From: Alloalcanivorax profundimaris
GTDB lineage: Bacteria; Pseudomonadota; Gammaproteobacteria; Pseudomonadales; Alcanivoracaceae
Length of the DNA: 64,000 nucleotides
Direction of reading: 5' to 3'
NCBI RefSeq assembly: GCF_015265435.1
Contig: NZ_JABJWH010000001.1
Coordinates: forward strand, 86,562 to 150,561
A model generated the notes under the pieces. It saw only the letters and a program-made list of their open reading frames with translations. It had not been told where the DNA came from and did no database searches. Every line of letters begins with the position of its first letter. The stretch's first letter is position 1. Positions 55,557-63,960 of this stretch are shown in pieces. The position numbers and the translations under genes are program-made.

Positions 55557-56789
55557 TCATTCGGGGGGATTCGTGCCCTTTTTGTTGGCCTTGAGTAAGC
55601 ACCAACAAGCGACAAAAAGTCCCAAATAACAGGACAAGCCGCGCACATCGCGCAGCATGGACTGGCTCAGCCCGAAGCCGGCGAACGCGGTGATCACCAC
55701 CAGGCCCGCCGCCGCCAGCGCCCGCCCGCGACGGTCCGGGCGCGCCCGCAAGTGGCGGGCGAACAACCACAACGGCACGCCGTACAGGGCCAGCAGGGAG
55801 AGCAGCCCCAGCAGGCCCCGCCGCGCCGCGGTGTCCACGAAATCATTGTGCAGCTGGTCGTAGCGGCTGATGCCGCGATAGTACTGGCCCTGGTCCACCC
55901 ATTGGTCGCGGCGCGCCTCCAGCCGCCCCTCGCCCCAACCCAGCCAGGGTTTCGCCACGAACAGCCGCCCGCCGGCACGCCACATGTCCAGGCGCGCGCC
56001 CAGCGACGAAGCGGCATCGCCCTGGGCGTAGTCCCGCAGGTTGTCCACCGCCTCGTCCACCCGGTCGCGCACCCCGCTTTGCGGCAGCAGCGCGCCGCCG
56101 ATGAGCACCGCGGCGAGCACCCCGGCCAGGGGCCACAACCGCCGGCGCGGCAAGCCCTCGCCGAACGCCCAGGCCAGCACCGCCAACAACAGCGGAAACA
56201 CCACCCAGCCGCCCCGGGTGCCGGAAAACACCGATGCCAGCACGCCCAGCACGCCGGCCAGCAGAAACCAGCCACGCCGGCGCCCTCGCGCCAGAAACGC
56301 CACCAGCGACAGGGTGCCGAGCAACAATGCCAGGTTGCCGAAGGGAATGGCGTTGATGCCGCTGTTGGCCCGGTGCCGGCCCAGCCAACCGAACTCGTAG
56401 GCGGCGATGCCGCCGGCCAGCGCCGCGCCCAGGGCCGCGCCTACCCAGAGTCCGTTGGCGGAGGGCGGCCGGCGCCGCCAGGCCAGGCCCACCCAGGCGG
56501 CCAGGAACGGCCACAACGGCAGGAACAGCCCCTGATTGCCCTCCCCCACCGGCCACACACCGGTGCGCCACACGTCCAGGCACCACACCCCGCCAAACGC
56601 CAGCAACGCCGCCAGGCAGAGTGCGTCTTCCCGGTCCGGCACCGGGGCCACGGCGGGCCGCGCCAGCGCCCAGGGCACCAGCAGCGCCGCCACCAGCGGC
56701 ACCACGTAATAGGTCCCGGGCACCACCAGCAGCAACGCCAGGAACCCGGCCAGCAGCGCGGTATGGAGAGAAGCGATGAATGTCGTCAA
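55557..56789 (-). CDS. O-antigen ligase/polymerase-family protein (WaaL/Wzy-like)
   Basis: 410-residue polytopic membrane protein with about ten spans. The large periplasmic loop before the last spans includes WLGWGEGRLEARRDQW and YDQLHNDFVDTAARRGLLGL, the H-N-x-F/D pattern of the Wzy_C family. It either ligates O-antigen to lipid A core or polymerises repeat units; the sequence does not decide. It lies 100 bp upstream of the CapD-like gene. Confidence 0.82.
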   Translation of the reverse strand: MTTFIASLHTALLAGFLALLLVVPGTYYVVPLVAALLVPWALARPAVAPVPDREDALCLAALLAFGGVWCLDVWRTGVWPVGEGNQGLFLPLWPFLAAWVGLAWRRRPPSANGLWVGAALGAALAGGIAAYEFGWLGRHRANSGINAIPFGNLALLLGTLSLVAFLARGRRRGWFLLAGVLGVLASVFSGTRGGWVVFPLLLAVLAWAFGEGLPRRRLWPLAGVLAAVLIGGALLPQSGVRDRVDEAVDNLRDYAQGDAASSLGARLDMWRAGGRLFVAKPWLGWGEGRLEARRDQWVDQGQYYRGISRYDQLHNDFVDTAARRGLLGLLSLLALYGVPLWLFARHLRARPDRRGRALAAAGLVVITAFAGFGLSQSMLRDVRGLSCYLGLFVACWCLLKANKKGTNPPE

Positions 56790-56806
56790 GCCAGTCCTGG
56801 CGCAGG

Positions 56807-57235
56807 TCAGGATTTGAGGGAAAAATCCGGATCGGGGGGGATGACCACCATCGGCAAAGAAGCCTTCATGGCCATTTGGGCAAAATCTTGCCGCCAGTAC
56901 GGCCAGACGGATGAAATAACACGTTCACTGATTAACTCGTCGATGGCCAGACTTTGCAAACCGACCTCGGTGGAAAAGAGCAGACCGTACTGTGCGTCAA
57001 TAGTCGCGGCGATGCGCTCTTCCCCATCTTCCGAATGAACCCACCGCAACCCCACGGACTGAACGAACCGGACAAGAGAAGGCTGCTCCATATCGGGCAA
57101 AACACTCCAAGAGGTAATACTGGCCATGGATTCCAGCGCGTAAGCGTCCCAAGAATCCACAAGCGCCGGAAAAAAATCCTTATCCATGGACAACGAATGG
57201 GAGCGAAGCACGATATCCACCAACTCCATGCGCAT
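56807..57235 (-). CDS. SecB-like chaperone of a toxin-antitoxin-chaperone module
   Basis: 142-residue protein. The C-terminal part, with FSTEVGLQSLAIDELISERV and then SSVWPYWRQDFAQMAM and SLPMVVIPP, follows the SecB pattern of a VWPYxR helix and a closing LPxxxxP. The N-terminal part forms predicted beta strands (DIVLRSHSLSM, IAATIDAQYGLLFST). It directly follows an MqsA-type antitoxin with a long C-terminal tail, the order of type II TAC systems (for example Rv1957 with HigBA in Mycobacterium tuberculosis). The SecB assignment is by eye and should be confirmed by profile search. Confidence 0.65.
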   Translation of the reverse strand: MRMELVDIVLRSHSLSMDKDFFPALVDSWDAYALESMASITSWSVLPDMEQPSLVRFVQSVGLRWVHSEDGEERIAATIDAQYGLLFSTEVGLQSLAIDELISERVISSVWPYWRQDFAQMAMKASLPMVVIPPDPDFSLKS

Positions 57236-57900
57236 TAGTGCCTCCTTTGAATGCCCGGCGCATTCATTTTATTCCATCGGGCGTGGGGCGGCTGCTCTGG
57301 CTCTTCCTCGGAGGTCGGCGCCAGTGTCTTCACCAAACTTCTGATTATTTTTTCAGCGTGCAAAGAACGGCGATAAGCCCGTGGATCACGCATGCCGGCC
57401 ATAATCGAAAGAGTGCTGTCATGGATCCAAGAATAGGTGTCAACCCAATCCTCGGGATGGCCTTCAACCACTTGGTTCTCAATGTGGGGCACCCCGCCGT
57501 GCCCATGCAGCCACACTCTTAGCCGTGGAATCTGATCATAAGCGCGGAGCAAACGGTCCATCGCTTGGGACTGACACACCTCATCAGCCTCATACTTGGC
57601 AAAGGCCACGGGCCCGCCACCGAATAAGGTGGCGGCACTTTTCTGAGTCAGCCCCCACCGGGCCCGCAGAGCCTGGATTTCGCTCCCGGTCAGCAAACCC
57701 TCGGTCCGTTTACGGAACGCGAGCCTCTGGCGGCGATTGAAGCGCTCTTGTTCCTCACCATAGGAAATACTTCCGCATGCCTCGCATTCAGTAAAACGAA
57801 CCAGTACATCCCCGGAAATATCACCCGCGGTTAGCGTACTGGTTTCTTCACGAGCACGCAGAGCCTCTTCACCACAAACGCCACAGCACATCGTTTCCAT
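57235..57900 (-). CDS. MqsA-type antitoxin with chaperone-addiction-like tail
   Basis: 221-residue protein. The N-terminal zinc ribbon has CGVC and CEAC pairs (METMCCGVCGEE, TECEACGSI). An Xre-like helix-turn-helix follows (TGSEIQALRARWGLTQKSAA, VAFAKYEADEV), as in MqsA. Normal MqsA is about 131 residues; this one carries about 85 extra after residue 135, with RLRVWLHGHGGVPHIENQ and EEEPEQPPHARW. In TAC systems such a tail makes the antitoxin depend on the SecB-like chaperone. It is flanked by the chaperone gene and by a damaged small frame in the toxin position. Confidence 0.8.
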   Translation of the reverse strand: METMCCGVCGEEALRAREETSTLTAGDISGDVLVRFTECEACGSISYGEEQERFNRRQRLAFRKRTEGLLTGSEIQALRARWGLTQKSAATLFGGGPVAFAKYEADEVCQSQAMDRLLRAYDQIPRLRVWLHGHGGVPHIENQVVEGHPEDWVDTYSWIHDSTLSIMAGMRDPRAYRRSLHAEKIIRSLVKTLAPTSEEEPEQPPHARWNKMNAPGIQRRH

Positions 57901-57919
57901 CCCGTTATCCTCCTCACCC

Positions 57920-58300
57920 CTAACTAGAAGGGTGACACGACAACATATAAATCTGGATACCCGTTTTTGTTATTGAGAACTTCAAGTAATAAGTTACCGG
58001 AAACTCTCGCCATACACGTCCAACATGACGGCCATATGTGAACTCATATATCCAGTCGTCGGCTGCGAACCAGTGCCCCTTTTCATTCCGGCACCACACA
58101 GCTTGACGCCAGCGCCCATATTGCATGGCATCGGATAAAAACTGTGTAAAGGGAATGGGCTCATCCTGAGCCTCATCCCGCCCCGGCTACCGCACGGGCC
58201 TGAAAGCCCTCACCGGGGTCCATTTCTCATCCTGAAAGTTCTTGATTACGGCATGGGAAACCGCTTTGCAATGGTATTTGGCAGCATCGCACCATGCCGG
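57920..58300 (-). pseudogene. Interrupted small reading frame in toxin position, unidentified
   Basis: Reading the minus strand from 58300, one frame gives AWCDAAKYHCKAVSHAVIKN and FQDEKWTPVRAFRPVR, then a TAG at 58187-58189, then DEAQDEPIPFTQFLSDAMQY and onward to a stop at 57920. Both halves look protein-like. After the TAG the only start codon is ATG at 58126, giving 68 residues that end YYLKFSITKTGIQIYMLSCH. The last part has a faint MqsR-like look but no firm family. It lies 20 bp before the MqsA-type gene, so it may be a decayed toxin or another gene remnant. Confidence 0.45.
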
Positions 58301-59479
58301 TCAGGCCAGGGTGGCGCGGGCCATGACCGCCTGCAGGGCGGCGACGGTCTTTTCGATGTGGGCGGGTTCCAGGGTCGGGTGCACCAGGAACATCAGGCTG
58401 GTCCCGCCCAGCTCGCGGGCGGTGGGCAGGCGCTCGTCGGGGGCCAGGCCCAGGTCCTGGAAACATTTCTCCAGATACACCTCGGAGCAGGAGCCGGAGA
58501 AACACGGCACGCCCATGCCGACGATGCGGTTCATCACGCAGTCCCGGTTCCAGCCCGGGGCCAGGGTCTCCGGGCGCACGAACACATAGCACTTGTAGCC
58601 GGCATGGCCGGCTTCCGCCGGCACCGTGGGCACGCGCAGGCCGGGCAGCTCAGCGGCGGCTTCCCAGATGGCTTGGCAATGGGCCTGGCGCCGGCGGGTC
58701 CAGTCCGGCATCCGGCCCAACTGAATCCGGCCGATGGCGGACTGCATCTCGGTGAGGCGCCAGTTGGTGCCCACGCTCTCGTGCAGCCAGCGGAAGCCGG
58801 GCGGGTGCTCGCGCTCGTAGACCGCCTCCCAGCTCTTGCCGTGGTCCTTGAAGCTCCACATGCGGGACCAGAGATCACGGCCGTTGACGGTGACCATGCC
58901 GCCCTCCCCGCCGGTGGTCATGATCTTATCCTGGCAGAACGACCAGCAACCCACATGACCGAAGCCGCCCACGGAGCGGCCCTTCCAGGTGGCGCCGTGG
59001 GCCTGGGCGCAGTCCTCGATCACCAACAGATCGCGGGCCTCGGCCAGGGCCATCATGGCGTCCATGTCGCAGGGCCAGCCGGCCAGATGCACGCAAATCA
59101 CCGCCTTGGTGCGCGGCGTGAGCACCGCGGCCACGGTTTCGGCGGTGATGTTCTGGCTGTCCCGGTCCACGTCCGCGAACACCGGCGTGGCACCGGCGTT
59201 GAGCACCGCCGTGGCCGAGGCCAGGAAGGTACGCGGCGTCACCACCACCTCATCGCCGGGGCCGATGCCCAGGCCGCGCAGGGCCAGATCCAGCGCCAGG
59301 GTGCCGTTGGCCACGGCGATGGCGTACTCGGTGCCGGCGAAAGCGGCGAACTCGCGCTCGAATTCGCGGCCTTCCTGGCCGGTCCAGTAGTTCACTTTAT
59401 TGGAAAGCAGCACCGCGCTGGCGGCGTCCGCCTCTTCCTGGCTAAAGGAAGGCCAGGGCGGGAAAGGTCCATTCAGCAT
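58301..59479 (-). CDS. DegT/DnrJ/EryC1/StrS-family aminotransferase
   Basis: PLP-dependent nucleotide-sugar aminotransferase of 392 residues. The PLP lysine is in CQDKIMTTGGEGGMV; LVIEDCAQAHGATWKGR and NWRLTEMQSAIGRIQLGRM are family motifs. N-terminal YWTGQEGREFEREFA is typical. It probably transfers an amino group to the keto sugar made by a WbpM-like dehydratase such as the one at 53473-55452. The stop abuts the interrupted frame at 57920-58300. Confidence 0.93.
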   Translation of the reverse strand: MLNGPFPPWPSFSQEEADAASAVLLSNKVNYWTGQEGREFEREFAAFAGTEYAIAVANGTLALDLALRGLGIGPGDEVVVTPRTFLASATAVLNAGATPVFADVDRDSQNITAETVAAVLTPRTKAVICVHLAGWPCDMDAMMALAEARDLLVIEDCAQAHGATWKGRSVGGFGHVGCWSFCQDKIMTTGGEGGMVTVNGRDLWSRMWSFKDHGKSWEAVYEREHPPGFRWLHESVGTNWRLTEMQSAIGRIQLGRMPDWTRRRQAHCQAIWEAAAELPGLRVPTVPAEAGHAGYKCYVFVRPETLAPGWNRDCVMNRIVGMGVPCFSGSCSEVYLEKCFQDLGLAPDERLPTARELGGTSLMFLVHPTLEPAHIEKTVAALQAVMARATLA

Positions 59480-59543
59480 AATTCAGTCGAAATCCCTTCA
59501 GGGGGTGGGTAGATCAGAGTCGTGGGAGCGATACAGAGGTATC

Positions 59544-59843
59544 TTAATCGGACGAAAGCAGCCGCGTGCGCATCTTGTCAGGCGAGCGCCGGCAATCCAG
59601 GACCGCGTATACCCGGATCAGGTTCTCCTGGACGCGGTAATAAACAGCGTAGGGAAAGCGCCTGGACAACAGACGATAGTAGCCAAATATTTGAGCGTGA
59701 AGACCGCCGTACAGTTGCAACGAGTCGATATCCGAGAACAAGGAGTCCAAAAAGTACTGGCCTAGCCCCTCCCCTTGATCCTCGTAAAAGCGAGCACCGG
59801 CCAGCAAATCATCGGCCGCTTGCTCGAGAAGCTCGATTTTCAT
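59544..59843 (-). CDS. RelE/ParE-superfamily toxin
   Basis: 99-residue protein with the ParE pattern: MKIELLEQAADDLLAGARFY near the start and YYRLLSRRFPYAVYYRVQE and RVYAVLDCRRSPDKM near the end. ATG at 59843 overlaps the antitoxin stop (ATGA); the frame upstream is out-of-frame antitoxin DNA. Likely a gyrase or ribosome-directed toxin held by the upstream addiction-module protein. Confidence 0.88.
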   Translation of the reverse strand: MKIELLEQAADDLLAGARFYEDQGEGLGQYFLDSLFSDIDSLQLYGGLHAQIFGYYRLLSRRFPYAVYYRVQENLIRVYAVLDCRRSPDKMRTRLLSSD

Positions 59844-60061
59844 TGGAACCGGTCGCGTATACGCTTTTTCGCGTCCGGCCAAGCGCTGAAGTGGCTCTTG
59901 CCCTCTTCCACACTATTGGCACGCTCTTCCAGCACGTCTTTATGCCATTGGGGAGCGGGGATGCTATCTGGTGCTTTTTCACTCAAGTCCACCCACAGCG
60001 CCTCAAGCACACGCAGCTTTTCTTCAATGCTCATTTGATCCAGATCCAACGAGATCGTCAT
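59840..60061 (-). CDS. Addiction-module antitoxin (small, ParE-linked)
   Basis: 73-residue protein: MSIEEKLRVLEALWVDLSEK followed by a segment with PQWHKDVLEERANSVEEGKS. This is the addiction module component family (Unstab_antitox) that pairs with RelE/ParE toxins. It is directly upstream of and overlaps the toxin gene. Confidence 0.88.
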   Translation of the reverse strand: MTISLDLDQMSIEEKLRVLEALWVDLSEKAPDSIPAPQWHKDVLEERANSVEEGKSHFSAWPDAKKRIRDRFQ

Positions 60062-60166
60062 CCGTCGCTCCTCGCAAAGTGGTGCAAGAGAAATTCATTG
60101 TAACCCCACGTCCCATCGAGCCGCCAACAACCGCCCAAAGCGCAACGACGGCCGCGAGCCTTCTGG

Positions 60167-61123
60167 CTACTGGAACACCTCATCAAGGGTGGCGGCGTCG
60201 TAGAGACGGTCGATCCAGTTTTCCAGCTCGGCACGGGTGGCGGCCTCCAACCGGTCGTTCACTTCCGAGGGCACGCCACCGAAACGACGCGCTAACTGGC
60301 GGCGCAAAATGGCGCGAGCTTCATTGGTGGAGCCTTGCTCGAGGCCTTGCCGCAAGCCGGTCTGGAGGTGTTCGTCCTTCCATTCCTGAACGGTATCTCT
60401 GGCCATGTCATGGGCCTCCTGCAGATCATGAATCTCGGGTAGATTGGCGCCAGGCGCCCAATGACGCAACCGGCGGCGCAACCACTCCACGAAACCTCGC
60501 CTCAAACCTTCTTGCTCGGGCTTGTCCAGCCAGTTTATCAAAAGTCCAAGGACCTCCGGCACCTCCGCCAGTGAGCGATGGTGCTCAAGCCGGAATAGCG
60601 CCGCCACCAAGTTATTCAACGGCGCCAGCCTGTCCATATCGAAGGCACCTTCGTCGATAAGCAAAAATGCTTGGTCCGGCTGATATTCGGCCAACGCCGC
60701 GGGACCGGGCTGGGCCAGTTGCGAAACGCATGTTGGCGCTCGCCAACGCGCCTCACCGTTGTACAGCACAATGGGAAATACCGGCGGTAATTCTCGTGCG
60801 TCATCCAGCTCCTGGCGGCGGATCACATCCTGATACAACAAACCGGTGTAACTCAGAATACGCACCGCCATGAACCGATCCACCGTCGACTGAAACTCCA
60901 GCAGCAAGTAGATATAGATCCAGTCATGCCCCCACCGCACTCGCCAGATCGCATCGCTGTGACGGCTGCGCAGGTCATCGCTGACATAACTGCCGTTCAT
61001 CTTTTCCAGGGAATCGAGATTCAGCTCGGCAACCCATTCCTCGGGCACGAAGCCTGTGAGCAGGTCGCGCACCATCTCGGCATGGGAAAACAGCAACCGG
61101 TAACTGGTGTCGTGATCATCCAT
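60167..61123 (-). CDS. Rpn-family recombination-promoting nuclease (PDDEXK, putative transposase-like)
   Basis: 318-residue protein. MDDHDTSYRLLFSHAEMVRD is the classic start of the Rpn/YhgA family, and the PD-(D/E)xK-like core reads RHSDAIWRVRW then IYIYLLLEFQSTVDRFMAVR. GGAGG precedes ATG at 61123. The open frame above has no ribosome site. E. coli Rpn proteins promote RecA-independent recombination; some act in phage defence. Confidence 0.9.
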   Translation of the reverse strand: MDDHDTSYRLLFSHAEMVRDLLTGFVPEEWVAELNLDSLEKMNGSYVSDDLRSRHSDAIWRVRWGHDWIYIYLLLEFQSTVDRFMAVRILSYTGLLYQDVIRRQELDDARELPPVFPIVLYNGEARWRAPTCVSQLAQPGPAALAEYQPDQAFLLIDEGAFDMDRLAPLNNLVAALFRLEHHRSLAEVPEVLGLLINWLDKPEQEGLRRGFVEWLRRRLRHWAPGANLPEIHDLQEAHDMARDTVQEWKDEHLQTGLRQGLEQGSTNEARAILRRQLARRFGGVPSEVNDRLEAATRAELENWIDRLYDAATLDEVFQ

Positions 61124-61308
61124 GGGGCCTCCGTATTTGCTCTGGAGGCAGTGTGGCCGGGATGAAAAGAAAGCGATGTCAGCCGGCACCCTGGATCGTT
61201 GTCAGCCAACGACGACACGATATGTAGGCCCTGATAAGGCGGTGGGGCGATAACGGCAGGAGCAAACTGCCCCCGGGTTCGGCGTACCATGGATCGTTGA
61301 AGGAAGGC

Positions 61309-61698
61309 TTACTGCCGGGGGCGGAAAACCCGGATCTCCAATTCCTTGATGTGCCGGTAATGACGGTCGTTCGCCGTCACCAATGGCACGCCGAGATACA
61401 GAGCCCCCGCCGCGATCAGGGCATCCGCCATTTGCATGTTATGGCTCAGAGCGTACTCCTCCACCAAGAACATCGCTCTGGCGGATATTTCCTCATTCAG
61501 ATGCAGAAGGTCCGCCCCCCAAAACCGGAGTGCACGGCGCAGCGTCCGCAGTTCCTGGTTGTCACGCAGCCCCTGCAACAATTCCATATAGCTGACGGCC
61601 GACACAATGAAAGGCTCGCCACCATCCAGCAGCCGTGCCGCCGCTTCATCTCCGCGCAGATTCCAAATCAGGACGTCCGTATCGACCAGGCTCATCAA
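61309..61698 (-). CDS. vapC: PIN-domain toxin (VapC-like)
   Basis: 129-residue PIN ribonuclease. Acidic residues lie in MSLVDTDVLIWNLRG, SAVSYMELLQG, MADALIAAGAL and LVTANDRHYRHI, matching the four PIN acids. The start overlaps the antitoxin stop (ATGA). Confidence 0.92.
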   Translation of the reverse strand: MMSLVDTDVLIWNLRGDEAAARLLDGGEPFIVSAVSYMELLQGLRDNQELRTLRRALRFWGADLLHLNEEISARAMFLVEEYALSHNMQMADALIAAGALYLGVPLVTANDRHYRHIKELEIRVFRPRQ

Positions 61699-61994
61699 AA
61701 CTCCCTGGGGCGACGCACTCGTCTGACATAGGCATCCACCGCGTTTTCATCAGGCGCGGGGCCCGGTTCATCACGGTCCCGCCATAGCCCGAAAGCCGGA
61801 TTACGTTCGGCTCGATAGGCCGGCGCTTCGCCCTCACGCACTTCCGGACGAGCAGCGCCTTCGGCCTCCTCGCCGAGGGGAACGAGCCTGGCACGGGGCT
61901 TGCCCCGGTAGGTAATGATGACCTCCTCCCCCCGGTCCGTCGCGGCAATCAGGGTTTTGGTGCGCAAACGCAGGTCTTTAGTGGTCGCTTCCAT
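61695..61994 (-). CDS. Phd/YefM-type antitoxin
   Basis: 99-residue protein. KDLRLRTKTLIAATDRGEEV then IITYRGKPRARLVPL is the Phd/YefM fold (dimerising and DNA binding). The Glu/Arg-rich C-terminal part (ERNPAFGLWRDRDE) would bind the PIN toxin. First gene of the module. Confidence 0.88.
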   Translation of the reverse strand: MEATTKDLRLRTKTLIAATDRGEEVIITYRGKPRARLVPLGEEAEGAARPEVREGEAPAYRAERNPAFGLWRDRDEPGPAPDENAVDAYVRRVRRPREF

Positions 61995-62049
61995 ATCGAC
62001 TCCTCAAGTTACACTCCAAAGTGTAACGGGAATGCCAGCCCACGCCAAA

Positions 62050-63474
62050 TCACGGGGTGGTACGCAACGGGCGGCCTTTTTGCTGGTAGCGGTGCTTGAG
62101 GGCGGCGGCGAGGGCGCGGCGGGCGTGGGGCTCGCCGTGGACGATGCGCACCTGCTCGGGCCACCGCGCCATGCCGGTGACGAAGTTCACCAGGCCGGCC
62201 TGGTCGGCGTGGGCGGAGTAGCCGCCCAGGGTCTCGATGCCGGCGCGGATAACGTGGCGCTCGCCGTCCAGCTCCACATAGCCGCCGCTCGGCCCGTAGG
62301 TCTGGATATCGCGCCCCGGGGTGCCGGCGGCCTGGTAGCCCACGAACAGCACATTGTGGCGCGGGTCGCCGAGCATCGCCTTCAGGTAATTGACGATGCG
62401 CCCACCGGTGCACATGCCGCTGGCGGCGATCACGATGGCCGGGCGGCGGCTCTCCGCCAGGTGGCGCACCATGCGCTGGTGGGCGGCGTGGTCGTCCACG
62501 GTAAGCCGCTGCTCGAAGGCCAGTGGCCGGCGCCCGGCTTCCCGGCGCGCCCTCGCCTCCTGCGGCCAGAAGCGCGCCAGCGCCCGGTACACCCGGGTAA
62601 AGCGGCGCGCCAGGGGCGAATCCAGAATCACCGGCAGCTCGTTCCAGGGCAAACCGTCCGCCGCCTCCTGGTCGCTCTGCTCCTGGATAATCGTCTCCAG
62701 CTCGTACAGCAACTCCTGGGTGCGCCCCAGGCTGAACGCCGGGATCAGCACGGTGCCCTGGTCTTCCAGGGCACGCCGAATCACCGCCGCCAAACGCCGG
62801 CCGCGGCCGGCCCGGTCTTCATGCTGGCGATCCCCGTAGGTGCTCTCGATCACCAGAGTATCGCAGCGCTCCGGCGGCACCGGCGGCTCCAGCAACGGCG
62901 CATGGGGCGCGCCCAGGTCGCCGGAGAACACGGTGCGGTGGCCCGCCACCTCGCACTCCACGTAGGCGGAGCCAAGAATATGCCCGGCCCGTTGCAGCCG
63001 CACACGGGCCCCGTCCCCGCCCGGCACCGGGTACCAGGTGTCATAGGGCAACGAGACCAGCCGACCGCGAACCACCTGCAGGTAGCGCTCCACCGCCTCA
63101 GTCTGGCGGCTCAGGCTCAGCTTGAAGGCATCCTCCAGCACGATGGGCAGCAACCGCGCCGAAGGCTCACTGCACAGAATCGGCCCCTCAAAACCGGCGG
63201 CCAGCAGCCAGGGAATACGGCCCACATGGTCGATGTGCACATGGGTCACCACCAGCGCGACCACACGGCTCACATCGAACTCGATGGCCAGTTGGTCCGC
63301 CCCGCCGCGCGGCGCGGCGTCCTCGCCCTGGAACAGGCCGCAATCGATCAGCAGGCTGGCATCCGGTCCCAGCACCAGCTCATGGCAGGAACCGGTGACG
63401 CTCTGGGCACCGCCGTGATGATGGATGGTATTGGTGTGTCGTGATGTGCAACCCACGGAAGCAGAGCTTGGCAC
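62050..63474 (-). CDS. MBL-fold/beta-CASP RNA-metabolising hydrolase
   Basis: 474-residue protein. The metallo-beta-lactamase core has HGGAQSVTGSCHEL, VTHVHIDHVGRIP (HxHxDH), HILGSAYVE and FSGDLG. The beta-CASP and RNA-specificity motifs follow: ESTYGDRQHE, VLIPAFSLGRTQELL, IVIASGM-like IVIAASGMCTGGRIVNYL and SAHADQAGLVNF. Related to CPSF73-type nucleases such as TTHA0252. The start is unclear: GTG at 63474 or 63456, with no clear ribosome site and about 16 residues ahead of IHHHGGAQS. Confidence 0.9.
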   Translation of the reverse strand: MPSSASVGCTSRHTNTIHHHGGAQSVTGSCHELVLGPDASLLIDCGLFQGEDAAPRGGADQLAIEFDVSRVVALVVTHVHIDHVGRIPWLLAAGFEGPILCSEPSARLLPIVLEDAFKLSLSRQTEAVERYLQVVRGRLVSLPYDTWYPVPGGDGARVRLQRAGHILGSAYVECEVAGHRTVFSGDLGAPHAPLLEPPVPPERCDTLVIESTYGDRQHEDRAGRGRRLAAVIRRALEDQGTVLIPAFSLGRTQELLYELETIIQEQSDQEAADGLPWNELPVILDSPLARRFTRVYRALARFWPQEARARREAGRRPLAFEQRLTVDDHAAHQRMVRHLAESRRPAIVIAASGMCTGGRIVNYLKAMLGDPRHNVLFVGYQAAGTPGRDIQTYGPSGGYVELDGERHVIRAGIETLGGYSAHADQAGLVNFVTGMARWPEQVRIVHGEPHARRALAAALKHRYQQKGRPLRTTP

Positions 63475-63489
63475 GCTAATAGCTCGTGA

Positions 63490-63960
63490 TCACGAATGGC
63501 GAGCCTGAGGTTTGGCACAAACTGAACGCAAACCGTCAATATGCTCAAATAGATCGGGCCGAATTGTTGCCCACATAGGGTCCAAGACGAAATCAATACC
63601 TTCTCTTCGCGCCAATTTCGCTGCCGGAACAAAATCAGCATCGCCCGAGACCAAAACGATCTGGGTCACTTGCCGCTTATATGCCAAGGCGGCAATATCC
63701 AGCCCCAAGCGCATATCGACACCTTTTTGCTTCAAATCAAGATTGAAATCGTCATCGCTGATGTCACTCCATCTCCTCCGTCCTGATGTTAGATCCTTCA
63801 GGGCATGGGGCTTTACCCGCCAATGAATATGGTTCGCCGGTATTTCCCCCATACGAAGAGCGACCTTGCGATGGCCGCGCAGCCGCCTGTGGAACTCGTT
63901 ACGCCACTTGGCAATGTCGGGTTCTACCCCGTTACTGCGGACACTTCTAAAAAGAGGCAC
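63490..63960 (-). pseudogene. NYN-domain (LabA/DUF88-like) gene, 5' end apparently lost to an insertion sequence
   Basis: The frame encodes about 145 residues of a NYN (PIN-like) domain: QKGVDMRLGLDIAALAYKRQ then QIVLVSGDADFVPAAKLARR give the K-x-VD and SGDxDF motifs. The start of such proteins (a beta strand with D-x-N and a YDAxP-type segment) is missing. In its place the frame runs into a different sequence (MPLFRSVRSNGVE) that appears to be the left end of an insertion sequence beginning near 63936. The protein is probably inactive. Confidence 0.65.

Noticed and set aside
57920..58126. Calling the 68-codon frame an MqsR toxin
   Set aside because: Only the last about 20 residues recall the end of MqsR, the spacing differs, and the frame seems to be the tail of a longer interrupted sequence.
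60167..61123. RAYT transposase that could move the REP elements
   Set aside because: The protein is of the Rpn/PDDEXK family; it lacks the HUH motif and tyrosine of RAYTs. No RAYT is in the window.
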